63,860 nucleotides of DNA. It comes from Planctomycetota bacterium. Lineage in GTDB: Bacteria > Planctomycetota > Planctomycetia > Pirellulales > Pirellulaceae. Positions 36,500-45,107 of the stretch are shown piece after piece. The notes beneath the pieces are model-generated. The model saw nothing but the letters and a program-made list of their open reading frames with translations, did not search any database and was not told the DNA's origin. How positions within the stretch are numbered: the first letter of the stretch is position 1; the number at the start of each line of letters is the position of its first letter. The stretch covers positions 1-63,860 of the forward strand of contig JAPOIJ010000005.1 in assembly GCA_029979005.1 (NCBI GenBank). The letters are read 5' to 3'. Position numbers and translations under genes: made by a program.

Positions 36500-37386
36500 A
36501 CTCGATGCCGCGCTAAAAAGTCTTCCACCAATTGCTGTACCTGCTCTGCTTCATCCTCAATTACATAATGGCCGGCTTCGGCCATTTTATGTACTTCAGC
36601 CGAGGGCCAATGCTGCTGGAGTCGCTCCAGACACTCGGGACGAAAACACCAATCTTTCATCCCCCAGACCATCATGATTGGCCAATCAGCAACTTCCGGA
36701 AGTCTTGATTCGATATTTTCCAAAACACTCCAAGTCGGATGGCGTTGGTTAAGCGGAATATCCTTTACAAACTTGTAGGTAGCTACACGATTTGCCCAGC
36801 TGTCGTAGGGGGCCAACATTCCGTCGGCAATGGACTTCGGCAAGCCGCCTGTTTGTTCGGTCGCCATGTGCGTCGCCGCCCGAGCGAATAAATTGAACCC
36901 CTGTAACCCAATCTTTCCAACAATAGGCCAACGGCAAACCCGAATTCGAAAAGGGATATAAGGCGGGGGGAATGCCGCCGTGTTAAACAAAATAATTTTC
37001 TTGAATCGATCTTTTCTAGCCAACAACGCTCCCAGACCAATTGCGCCCCCCCAATCGTGAACCATCAAGGTGGCATTCTTTAAATCGAGCTCGTCAATCA
37101 AGCGGCAAAGATTATCAATATGATTCTGCAGCCGATAAGGATAATCCGCTGGCTTATCGCTCAATCCACACCCCAGATGATCGACTCCAATCGCCCGCCC
37201 CGTGTCCCCCACACTTTTTATTAAGCGGCGGTAATAAAAAGACCAAGTCGGATTACCATGCACCATCAAAACCGGCTCAGCGCCGTCGCCACCGTGGTGG
37301 TCGACGTAATGAATTCGATGTCCATCAACCGTCAAATAGTTAGCTGGAAACGGATATTCGTCTCTCCAACCGGCAGTTTGGTTCAT
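36496..37386 (-). CDS. Alpha/beta hydrolase of the haloalkane dehalogenase-like type
   Basis: The 296-residue protein has the oxyanion loop HGNPTWSFYYRRL (43-55), an Asp nucleophile in LMVHDWGG (Asp111), and a C-terminal catalytic His in AEAGHYVIEDE. HGNPTW and the Asp nucleophile are typical of haloalkane dehalogenases and of OleB in olefin synthesis. No oleA, oleC or oleD is present. It is the first gene of the operon with the CitG-like and PTPS-like proteins. A role in C1-cofactor chemistry is suggested by place only; detoxification is an alternative. Confidence 0.8.
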   Translation of the reverse strand: MNQTAGWRDEYPFPANYLTVDGHRIHYVDHHGGDGAEPVLMVHGNPTWSFYYRRLIKSVGDTGRAIGVDHLGCGLSDKPADYPYRLQNHIDNLCRLIDELDLKNATLMVHDWGGAIGLGALLARKDRFKKIILFNTAAFPPPYIPFRIRVCRWPIVGKIGLQGFNLFARAATHMATEQTGGLPKSIADGMLAPYDSWANRVATYKFVKDIPLNQRHPTWSVLENIESRLPEVADWPIMMVWGMKDWCFRPECLERLQQHWPSAEVHKMAEAGHYVIEDEAEQVQQLVEDFLARHRV

Positions 37387-37632
37387 TAAATTTAACTCGG
37401 AAAAAACGGGAGTATATTGGCCTAATCAGGCTTAGGACCGCGAACGCGACCGATTATCTGGCGAACCAAGACGGTTAACATTGCGATGGAAGAATCTTAA
37501 CAGTTTCTGCACTGTTTTCGTAGTAACCACATTGGCTTCTGTGATCACCTGATCAGAACTGGTAAGGGCGCGACAAACTTGGCGACAGCCATTACCTAAT
37601 CGCAAGAAAACTGGATCAATCGGGGCGATTTT

Positions 37633-38520
37633 CTAGGCAACTTCCCGAATAGCATCCAATTCTGGTTTCCGACACTCAATAAAGATCGAGTCCGGCTTTC
37701 TGACCTGGCCCTCAACTGAATCGAGCTGGTAGGCCGAATAACCATCAATCGAGCTCTCTACCGCCGTACAAACTCGAAAATTCTCAAATCCGACCAAACG
37801 ACAAACCTCTCGGAGAGAATACCGGTCGTACATCCAGCGGTGAATTTCTCCCTGACTCCGAAACATTCCTTCGTCAAACGCTGCTTCCGCATTACGTCCT
37901 AGCGTCCAACGGACAAAACGTCGCGCCATCCGCCGTCGAAAACCGACGGTTGACTCTTCCAAACGGCTGAGCAAACTCTTTGCTTTTACAGTTCTAGACT
38001 CAACTTTTTCTTGGCAAACCGCCAACTCATCACCAACGCGAGATTGTACGAATTCAGCATTCTTGATTTCTTGACGAGACATATAAATTCCCATCTGGCC
38101 ACCGGATTTTTCCCGCACCAATTGATCCAGCAACTCCATCTTCATCCAATCGTAATTGACTGACGCTGCTTCGTCTCCGTCCCAAGCCTGTTGGTGATTT
38201 TCCAAATAAAGTCGCGCAATCCGTTCAAGATCTGGCACCACCACCCGCAACACTCCGCCGGGAGACAATACACGATAGCACTCTTGAATCAGTTGCTTCC
38301 CTTCTTCGGGGTTCAAATGCTCAAGTACATGAGAATGATAAACCGCATCAAAACTGGACGCCTCGAATGGAATCCCTTTGGTGACATCGTGCGAAACAAC
38401 TTCGGGATCATTTGATTCTAAATCAAGGTTCGTCCATGCCGAGTGATACCGGCGTCCACAACCAAGGTTGAGATATCGGCTCGAGGAAGCAGGGATTTTT
38501 TTAATAGATTTAACAGACAT
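37633..38520 (-). CDS. Class I SAM-dependent methyltransferase, surface-glycan type
   Basis: The 295-residue protein begins with a SAM-binding motif YLNLGCGRRYHSAW, then DAVYHSHVLEHL and RVLSPGGVLRVVVPDLER, which mark predicted SAM methyltransferases common in LPS and capsule loci. A long helical insertion (about 125-215, basic and Arg-rich toward FRRRMARRFVRWTLGR) follows. The ATG at 38520 overlaps the TGA of the upstream TylF-like gene by one base. It probably methylates a sugar; acceptor unknown. About 245 bp without recognised content separates it from the gene at 37386. Confidence 0.75.
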   Translation of the reverse strand: MSVKSIKKIPASSSRYLNLGCGRRYHSAWTNLDLESNDPEVVSHDVTKGIPFEASSFDAVYHSHVLEHLNPEEGKQLIQECYRVLSPGGVLRVVVPDLERIARLYLENHQQAWDGDEAASVNYDWMKMELLDQLVREKSGGQMGIYMSRQEIKNAEFVQSRVGDELAVCQEKVESRTVKAKSLLSRLEESTVGFRRRMARRFVRWTLGRNAEAAFDEGMFRSQGEIHRWMYDRYSLREVCRLVGFENFRVCTAVESSIDGYSAYQLDSVEGQVRKPDSIFIECRKPELDAIREVA

Positions 38521-39305
38521 CAAATATTTACCAGTTGAGATTTAACACCGATGCGGCCGGTATAATCAATCCGATTCAAAAACAATGAAACTTCGTTCTC
38601 TTTTAAATACTCATCGATCGCACGACGACAACCCTCCCAGTGCCCATAATCATCGATGATTATTACCCCACCGGGAACGAGTCGGGGAAAGAGATGCTCC
38701 ATCTCACATCGCGTCGACTCATACCAGTCAGTATCCAATCGCAACAATGCGATTTTATCTGGCGTTTTCACTGGTAAAGTATCTTCCACCTTGCCTTTGA
38801 CGAATTCTATTTTACTGGCGTCATACCCGGTCTTTCGCATGGTTTCTTTTACTTGATTGAGCGGCGAAAAACACCAAATGCTCTTCTCATCAAGTCGATC
38901 CTGATCATCTAACAACTGCTTAGCCGCTTGCCCACGGAGATCGACGTCTGCCTTTGATGGCTCAGACATTCCTTCAAATGTATCGTACATCCACAATCTG
39001 CGATTCATCTCATTCGCTTGTACCAGTACCTGCGCCGTTGCCGCCATGCTCCCACCACGCCACACGCCGCACTCAACACAATCACCTTCAATTCGATTTT
39101 CAACGATATATTCAACTGCGTTGCAAAGCGCGAAAACTCGCTCGGGCGAAGTCATCGTCAGCTCTTGTACAGATTGATAAATCAACAAATGAGAATTTGG
39201 GACGTCTGGAAATTGGTTACGCAACTTAGCAAGCGGATCCACTGAATGAGATAGCCTTCGCCGAGCCGTACGATTGGGGCGTATATGATCTAATAACGAT
39301 TTCAA
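38520..39305 (-). CDS. TylF/MycF-family O-methyltransferase
   Basis: The 261-residue protein has the macrocin O-methyltransferase pattern: GDCVECGVWRGGSMAATAQ (SAM motif, about 75-93), YDTFEGMSEP, LLRLDTDWYESTRCEMEHLFP and GGVIIIDDYGHW with the metal-binding acidic pair. It transfers methyl to a sugar hydroxyl with a divalent cation. The start is TTG at 39305 with GAAGGA nine bases upstream. It is coupled to the second methyltransferase by a one-base overlap. Divergent from the glycosyltransferase at 39580. Confidence 0.85.
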   Translation of the reverse strand: MKSLLDHIRPNRTARRRLSHSVDPLAKLRNQFPDVPNSHLLIYQSVQELTMTSPERVFALCNAVEYIVENRIEGDCVECGVWRGGSMAATAQVLVQANEMNRRLWMYDTFEGMSEPSKADVDLRGQAAKQLLDDQDRLDEKSIWCFSPLNQVKETMRKTGYDASKIEFVKGKVEDTLPVKTPDKIALLRLDTDWYESTRCEMEHLFPRLVPGGVIIIDDYGHWEGCRRAIDEYLKENEVSLFLNRIDYTGRIGVKSQLVNI

Positions 39306-39579
39306 AATCGATCCTTCGATTTAACTTCAATGCATCCAGTTTTTATTGACGGAGTTACATTTTTTCTCCGTAGTCTCACTGCGCGTGAGATGGCTTTTTG
39401 AACAACCTATAATTGAACGGTTTTTGCAAATCCTGCCTAGATCGAATTTCACGCTGTCATACAAGTCACAGCGATACTCCTACAAACGATCAGTATTGGA
39501 AACGATTTGACGGTACGATAGATTGTCGATGAAACCAAACCAAACACCAGGAACGCTAGCACTCTAGTTTCGAGCTAAC

Positions 39580-40509
39580 ATGGCACTTGAAACCCCAATT
39601 GCATTTTGCATTTTCAATCGACCGGAACTGACTCGAAAAGTGCTTGAAGTCATCGCTGAGGTAAAACCTCAACGACTCCTGGTAATTGGCGACGGGGCCA
39701 GAACCGATCGCCCCGACGAAGCAAAATTAGTCAACCAAACTCGCGAAGTCATTGAAAAAGTCAACTGGGACTGCGATGTCCAAGTCAACTTCGCAGACCA
39801 AAATATGGGCTGCAAAAAACGAATTGCCTCCGGCCTTGACTGGGCCTTTCAACAATCCGACGAACTAATCATTTTGGAAGACGATTGTTTACCCGACCTC
39901 AGTTTTTTCAACTTTTGCAGCGAGTTGTTAGCAAGATATCGCAATGATGATCGAGTCATGATGATCAGTGGCGACAATTTCCAACCGCAGCAACGAACCT
40001 CCAACAGCTACTACTTTTCACGTTGGGCTCATATCTGGGGCTGGGCAAGCTGGCGACGAGCGTGGGAACATTTTGACATGGAGATTTCTACGTGGCCGCT
40101 CGCAAAAGCAAATGGATGCCTCCGGTCAGCATTCAATTCAGACGAAGAATATCGTGGCTGGTCCCCCGTACTCGACCGTCAATATGCTGGAGAAATTGAC
40201 ACATGGGATTTTCCGTGGCAATACGCTTGCTGGGCCAATCACGGGCTGAGCATCATTCCTGAGTGCAACCTTATTTCGAACATCGGATTTGGAAAAGACG
40301 CCACCCATACTACCGATCCCGAATCCCACCTCGCGAATCGACCAACAGCCTCGATTGGCAAGCTAGATCACCCGAAACTCATCCTACCCAATCACCAAGC
40401 GGACCAATATACTCTCGAACAAATTTTTGGCCCCATGCTGACACCTCAGCCCACGGTACCCAAACCTAAATGGTATCGACGACTTATGCCTTCACGCAAA
40501 GCTGCCTAA
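39580..40509 (+). CDS. GT-A family glycosyltransferase
   Basis: The 309-residue protein opens with TPIAFCIFNRPELTRKVLE, as in GT2-like enzymes, and has the metal-binding LIILEDDCLPDLSFF (DxD equivalent). WGWASWRRAWEHFD, the C-terminal aromatic patch, is conserved in a subgroup of hemolytic-protein-like transferases. It has no membrane segment. The gene sits 3 bp before the next polysaccharide gene, with 274 bp upstream from the divergent TylF gene. It probably transfers a sugar in envelope glycan synthesis. Confidence 0.8.
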   Translation: MALETPIAFCIFNRPELTRKVLEVIAEVKPQRLLVIGDGARTDRPDEAKLVNQTREVIEKVNWDCDVQVNFADQNMGCKKRIASGLDWAFQQSDELIILEDDCLPDLSFFNFCSELLARYRNDDRVMMISGDNFQPQQRTSNSYYFSRWAHIWGWASWRRAWEHFDMEISTWPLAKANGCLRSAFNSDEEYRGWSPVLDRQYAGEIDTWDFPWQYACWANHGLSIIPECNLISNIGFGKDATHTTDPESHLANRPTASIGKLDHPKLILPNHQADQYTLEQIFGPMLTPQPTVPKPKWYRRLMPSRKAA

Positions 40510-40512
40510 CCG

Positions 40513-41988
40513 ATGACACTCAAGCAACTGATATCTGGCTCTCGAGCGCTTAAAATTGGGATTTTCTCGCCCTCTGCAACGCTCAACCCCCATTTCCCAA
40601 CCGAACTTGATATCGCACAGCAGCACCTCGATGCCGGACACTCCGTCAAGTTCTTCAACTGCACAGGCCAACTTCAAAACTGCGACCACAACCCAGATCG
40701 TAAACCCCAACTCTGCAACGAGTGCGTCGGAAGACGCCAAATGGGCTTAGACCTACTCAAGCCAAAAGTGCCGTGCCATTCATTCAGCGGAGAATTTTGC
40801 ACTGACGTTACCATCGACTTTGATTGTGTTACAGAACTACTGGCTTACAGAGTTGACAATTTCGATATTGGCTTCGCTGCGTACTCCTCGCTAGTTTCCA
40901 ATTGCCGAGACCCGGAACCCGACCTCATTCAACATCGCGAACAACTCAACCGGTCCTTACAATCTGCGGGGCAGGCTTACTACCAGACCCTCGAACTGCT
41001 TTCCCAGCATTCCCTGGATAGAGTCTATGCATTCAATGGCCGCTTTGCTGCCCTTCGCGCAGTGCTAAGAGCTTGCCAAAAAAACGGCGTCGATTGTTAC
41101 CTTCACGAACGGGGATGCGATCAACAGCACTTTGATCTCTTTAAAAATGAACTGCTTCACGACATTCAATCGACTGAGCAAATAATCCTTGAACATTGGG
41201 AATCTGCCAACAACCAACCTGACCGTGAATCAATTGCCTCCAGCTGGTTCCAAGATCGAGTCGATCGAGTTGAAAAAGTATGGCATTCGTTTGTAAAAAA
41301 TCAGGAACGGGGCAGACTACCCGATACCTGGAATCCCGACCAACGAAACATTGGAATTTTTTGTTCGTCAGATGATGAGTTCGTAGCCATTGGAGAAGCG
41401 TGGAAAAACGAAATTTACCCCAACCAGGTCACCGCGATTCGCCGGATTTCTCATGATTTATATAAATCAAATCCCGAAATCCAACTCTATCTTCGGGTTC
41501 ACCCCAACCTTGCATCTGTCGAAAACGAGCGTAAAGCTCAAATGCTTTCACTTCAGTCGCCCAATCTGACAATAATTGCCCCGGATGCTGAAATCGACAC
41601 CTACCAATTGATGCGATCTTGCGAAAAAATTGCGACGTTTGGATCTAGTGTCGGCTCGGAAGCAGTTTATTGGGGAATTCCGTCAGTCCTCCTCGGTCCC
41701 TGTCTTTACCAAGGGCTAGGCGGCGTTTATCGAGCAAACTCGCATGAACATACGCTAAATCTACTAACCGAAACGCTTGAACCCCAGGAAAAAACGGGGG
41801 CACTCAAGTACGGTTTTTGGTTTCAAACTCGAGGCTACCCACACAAATACTACTCACCCTCTGGGTTGTTTGACGGAAAATTTAAAGACCAGACAATTTA
41901 CGCCCAACCCGCCAAACTCTCGCCCTGGGCTCGGCTCAAGAAAAACACAAAGCGAATCCTGTTTCCTCCGTCGCGACCCTCGAAATGA
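40513..41988 (+). CDS. Capsule/surface polysaccharide biosynthesis-like protein with Cys cluster
   Basis: The 491-residue protein shows a GT-B-like organisation, with a C-terminal part (FCSSDDEFVAIG; IQLYLRVHPNL; CEKIATFGSSVGSEAVYWGIPSVLLG) that matches capsular polysaccharide transferases of the KpsC/KpsS-like or sialyl-like class. Near residues 50-75, Cys residues occur as C-x9-C-x14-C-x2-C-like spacing (ending LCNECVGRRQMGLDLL), which suggests a metal-binding site. It lies 3 bp after a glycosyltransferase and 152 bp before pseB, so it is a candidate for adding pseudaminic acid. That role is inference. Confidence 0.65.
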   Translation: MTLKQLISGSRALKIGIFSPSATLNPHFPTELDIAQQHLDAGHSVKFFNCTGQLQNCDHNPDRKPQLCNECVGRRQMGLDLLKPKVPCHSFSGEFCTDVTIDFDCVTELLAYRVDNFDIGFAAYSSLVSNCRDPEPDLIQHREQLNRSLQSAGQAYYQTLELLSQHSLDRVYAFNGRFAALRAVLRACQKNGVDCYLHERGCDQQHFDLFKNELLHDIQSTEQIILEHWESANNQPDRESIASSWFQDRVDRVEKVWHSFVKNQERGRLPDTWNPDQRNIGIFCSSDDEFVAIGEAWKNEIYPNQVTAIRRISHDLYKSNPEIQLYLRVHPNLASVENERKAQMLSLQSPNLTIIAPDAEIDTYQLMRSCEKIATFGSSVGSEAVYWGIPSVLLGPCLYQGLGGVYRANSHEHTLNLLTETLEPQEKTGALKYGFWFQTRGYPHKYYSPSGLFDGKFKDQTIYAQPAKLSPWARLKKNTKRILFPPSRPSK

Positions 41989-42090
41989 GAATGCAAGCTC
42001 AGCCAGCTTCAATGCGGAAATAACGTGCCAGCGAACCCGTGCCAGCCCAGAGAAATCTCGGTGTCCTGATTCGTATTGGAGATTTTAGAA

Positions 42091-42126
42091 GAGTGGGATA
42101 GCTTAATAAGAAGTAACGACCCACTC
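42091..42126. repeat. Inverted repeat upstream of pseB
   Basis: GAGTGGG (42091-42097) and its complement CCCACTC (42120-42126) are separated by 22 bases, just before AAAGGA and the pseB ATG at 42141. The 22-base gap fits either a weak hairpin in the leader or a dyad operator. No T-tract follows, so it is not a terminator. Confidence 0.45.
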
Positions 42127-42140
42127 CCAAAGGAACACGG

Positions 42141-43184
42141 ATGTTCTGGCTAAAAAACAAAACTGTACTTATTACTGGCGGCACGGGTTCTTTCGGGAAA
42201 AAGTGCGCAAAATTCTTGCTCGAAAATTCCGACGTGAAACGGCTCATCATCTTTAGCCGTGACGAGCAAAAACATGTCGACATGCGTCGCAATTTATTCC
42301 CTACCGACAAATACCCACAAATCCGTTACTTCATCGGGGATGTGCGGGATGAGGCGCGACTGCGCCGTGCATTCAAAGGAGTGGATTTTGTAATTCACGC
42401 TGCGGCAATGAAGCATGTCGACATTGCAGAATACAACCCTCAAGAATGTATTCGCACCAACATTGGTGGCGCTGAGAATGTCATAAATGCAGCACTTGAT
42501 TGCGGTGTCGAAAAAGTCGTTGCGCTCTCAACTGACAAAGCCGCCATTCCAGTCAACCTCTATGGTGCAACCAAATTGTGCAGCGACAAACTATTCATCG
42601 CTGCCAATTCCCTTGCCGGTGAGACAGGTACTCGTTTTTCAGTTGTTCGTTACGGAAACGTCTGGGGGAGCAATGGTTCCGTCGTCCCCTTCTTTCAAAA
42701 ACAAGCGAAAACCGGGGTGCTGCCGATTACGGACCCCAAAATGACTCGGTTTATCATCACCCTCCAAGAAGCAGTCAATCTCGTCGTCAAAGCGTTCACT
42801 CGCATGGAGGGGGGCGAGGTGTTCGTCCCAAAAATTCCAAGCACCACTGTGCTGGACATCGCAACTGCCGTCGACTCGACCTGCGAAACCAAAGTCATCG
42901 GCATTCGCCCCGGTGAAAAACTACATGAATGCATGATCCCGGCTGACGACGCGAGAAACACTTTAGAATTCAGCGACCATTTCATTATTCAACCCACCTT
43001 TCGAAGCTGGTCGACCACTCCACCTCGCTATATCGACGAAGGAATTCAATGCCCCGACGGCTTCAGCTATTCGAGCGACAACAATGAAGCATGGCTCACT
43101 ATTGACCAACTTCAAACGATGATTGCAATGGAGATGGATCAACCAAAAACCGAACCAACACTTGCCCCACAACACGCAGCCTGA
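42141..43184 (+). CDS. pseB: UDP-N-acetylglucosamine 4,6-dehydratase (inverting), PseB
   Basis: The 347-residue short-chain dehydrogenase-type protein has VLITGGTGSFGKKCAKFLL (NADP loop), FSRDEQKHVDMRR, then the catalytic LSTDKAAIPVNLYGATK with Asp-Lys and Tyr...Lys typical of FlaA1/PseB. It converts UDP-GlcNAc to the 4-keto-6-deoxy L-arabino-hexose with inversion at C5, the first step of pseudaminic acid synthesis. A good ribosome site (AAAGGA) precedes the ATG. The next gene is pseC, 10 bp away. The name is supported by the whole cluster order. Confidence 0.9.
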   Translation: MFWLKNKTVLITGGTGSFGKKCAKFLLENSDVKRLIIFSRDEQKHVDMRRNLFPTDKYPQIRYFIGDVRDEARLRRAFKGVDFVIHAAAMKHVDIAEYNPQECIRTNIGGAENVINAALDCGVEKVVALSTDKAAIPVNLYGATKLCSDKLFIAANSLAGETGTRFSVVRYGNVWGSNGSVVPFFQKQAKTGVLPITDPKMTRFIITLQEAVNLVVKAFTRMEGGEVFVPKIPSTTVLDIATAVDSTCETKVIGIRPGEKLHECMIPADDARNTLEFSDHFIIQPTFRSWSTTPPRYIDEGIQCPDGFSYSSDNNEAWLTIDQLQTMIAMEMDQPKTEPTLAPQHAA

Positions 43185-43194
43185 GGACCCGTCT

Positions 43195-44364
43195 ATGTTG
43201 CCCTACGGAAAACAGACGATTGAAAAAGACGATATCGAAGCCGTTGTGGATGCGTTGCAATCCGATTGGCTAACAACCGGTCCGTTGGTTACGACCTTCG
43301 AAACAACCTTCGCTCAGACCGTCGGCACGCAACAGGCAGTTTCGTTCAGCAGCGGAACTGCAGCCTTGCATGCCGCGATGCACGCTGCCGGAATTGGTGC
43401 CGAAGCAAATGAGGAAGTGATCGTCCCGGCCATTACCTTCGTTGCTACTTCAAATGCCGTTTTATATCAAAATGCGAGGCCTGTTTTTGCGGACGTCGAT
43501 CCGGACACCCTACTAATTGACCCAGCAGATGTCGCTAGGAAAATCACCCCCAAGACCAAAGCCATTGTGGCGATGGACTATGCCGGTCAGCCCTGCGATT
43601 ACGAGGCACTACGCGCCCTCGCAGACCAACACAACCTCGTACTAATCTCGGATGCCTGCCATTCACTCGGTGCCGCAATAGGCCCCAACCGAGTCGGCAG
43701 TCTCGCAGACTTTACCTGTTTCAGCTTTCATCCCATTAAACAAATTACATCTGCCGAAGGCGGAATGGTAACGACCAACGATCCCCTCGCCGCAACGACA
43801 TTGAAAGAATTCCGAAATCATGGAATCACCACTGACCACCGCCAACGAGAATCCAGGCAACAGCACCAGTATGCAATGGAATCGCTTGGATTCAACTATC
43901 GATTGACCGATCTACAATGCGCGCTTGGACTATCTCAATTGGCTAAACTTAGCCGTTTCACCCGACGTCGAAATGACATCGCACGTTTTTATCGATCGCT
44001 CCTTGAATCAATCCCGCACGTCAATCCGCTGCAAACGCGAGCTGGAATCGAACACGCACACCATCTGTTTGTGATTCGTTGGGATCAAAAATCCGCCGGC
44101 CTCTCCCGGGATCAGGCTTTCGAGCAACTTCGGGAGCGAAAAATTGGTGTTAATGTCCACTATCAACCCGTCTATCAGCACCCCTATTACATCAATCGCT
44201 TTGGCGATCAAACGGGTAGTTGCCCAATCGCAGAACGCGTCTACCAGGAAATCCTCTCACTCCCTATTTTCCCATTAATGAGAGAAGAAAACGTGCGAGA
44301 GGTGGTCATGCAGCTACAAGCGATCACCCAAGCCAAATCAAACCCACTCTCGAAAGCCGCATAG
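43195..44364 (+). CDS. pseC: UDP-4-amino-4,6-dideoxy-beta-L-AltNAc transaminase, PseC
   Basis: The 389-residue PLP enzyme starts LPYGKQTIEKDDIEAVV, the typical PseC/DegT start, then GSxGxxAxLH-like SFSSGTAALHAAMHAAG. It has SDACHSLGAAI and the Schiff-base lysine in CFSFHPIKQITSAEGG. It aminates the product of PseB with glutamate as donor. The ATG at 43195 was chosen; the frame continues upstream into pseB without a ribosome site. It is 4 bp before the pseF gene. Confidence 0.9.
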   Translation: MLPYGKQTIEKDDIEAVVDALQSDWLTTGPLVTTFETTFAQTVGTQQAVSFSSGTAALHAAMHAAGIGAEANEEVIVPAITFVATSNAVLYQNARPVFADVDPDTLLIDPADVARKITPKTKAIVAMDYAGQPCDYEALRALADQHNLVLISDACHSLGAAIGPNRVGSLADFTCFSFHPIKQITSAEGGMVTTNDPLAATTLKEFRNHGITTDHRQRESRQQHQYAMESLGFNYRLTDLQCALGLSQLAKLSRFTRRRNDIARFYRSLLESIPHVNPLQTRAGIEHAHHLFVIRWDQKSAGLSRDQAFEQLRERKIGVNVHYQPVYQHPYYINRFGDQTGSCPIAERVYQEILSLPIFPLMREENVREVVMQLQAITQAKSNPLSKAA

Positions 44365-44368
44365 CCCA

Positions 44369-45094
44369 ATGAAAACCGTTGCCATCATTCAAGCTCGCCT
44401 TGGAAGCACACGACTTCCGGGTAAAGTCCTCCGTCCGCTCGGAGGCAAAACAATGCTTGAATGCGTGATGCAGCGTCTGGGTGACTGCAAAACCATCGAC
44501 CAACTCGTCATCGCGACAACCACCGAATTGGCCGATCGTGAGTTGATTGAATTCTGCCAACAACGGCAATGGAACGTTCATGCCGGAAGTGAAAACGATG
44601 TCCTCTCCCGCTATGTCGAGGCCGCGGAAAAATACGAGGCGGATCAAATTGTCAGAATTACATCCGACTGCCCGCTTATCGACCCCCGACTTGTTGATCA
44701 AACCGTCGACTTGATGAACTCTGCCCCGGATATCGATTACGCCACCAACTTTCACCCTTGTCGCACATACCCTCGCGGCCTTGATTGCGAGGCGATGACT
44801 CGCCGAACACTCAGTCGAATGGATCGTCTCGCCCAATCAGAAAGATATCGCGAGCACGTAACCCTATACGCTTACCAAAACCCTAAAAAATTCAACATTG
44901 CTTCGCTCACTGGAACGGAAGACTGGTCGCACCTTCGCTGGACCGTGGACACCGAAGAGGACCTCCAACTCGCCTCAGAAATCTACCGCCATTTTGGTGA
45001 TTCACCATTCGACTGGAAACAAATCATCGAGGCCTATGAAATCCATCCGGCGTGGATAGAGATCAACCGCCACTGTTTGCAGAAAATTGCTTAG
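44369..45094 (+). CDS. pseF: CMP-pseudaminic acid cytidylyltransferase-like, SpsF/PseF type
   Basis: The 241-residue protein begins AIIQARLGSTRLPGKVLRPL, the nucleotidyltransferase signature of COG1861 (SpsF), with RITSDCPLIDPRLVDQ in the centre and WTVDTEEDL near the end. It activates the finished nonulosonate with CTP. The SpsF type is used for this step in Bacillus-like clusters, while Campylobacter uses a different family, so the pseF name rests on context. Overlaps or nearly abuts the next gene: stop at 45094, ATG at 45108. Confidence 0.82.
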   Translation: MKTVAIIQARLGSTRLPGKVLRPLGGKTMLECVMQRLGDCKTIDQLVIATTTELADRELIEFCQQRQWNVHAGSENDVLSRYVEAAEKYEADQIVRITSDCPLIDPRLVDQTVDLMNSAPDIDYATNFHPCRTYPRGLDCEAMTRRTLSRMDRLAQSERYREHVTLYAYQNPKKFNIASLTGTEDWSHLRWTVDTEEDLQLASEIYRHFGDSPFDWKQIIEAYEIHPAWIEINRHCLQKIA

Positions 45095-45107
45095 TGACTA
45101 CGTTTTT

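Noticed and set aside
36496..37386. OleB of an olefin synthesis cluster
   Set aside because: The hydrolase family fits, but oleA, oleC and oleD are absent; neighbours are CitG-like and PTPS-like genes.
44324..44836. 170-codon minus-strand frame across the pseF gene
   Set aside because: Antisense to a well-supported SpsF-type gene; no motif, no ribosome site.
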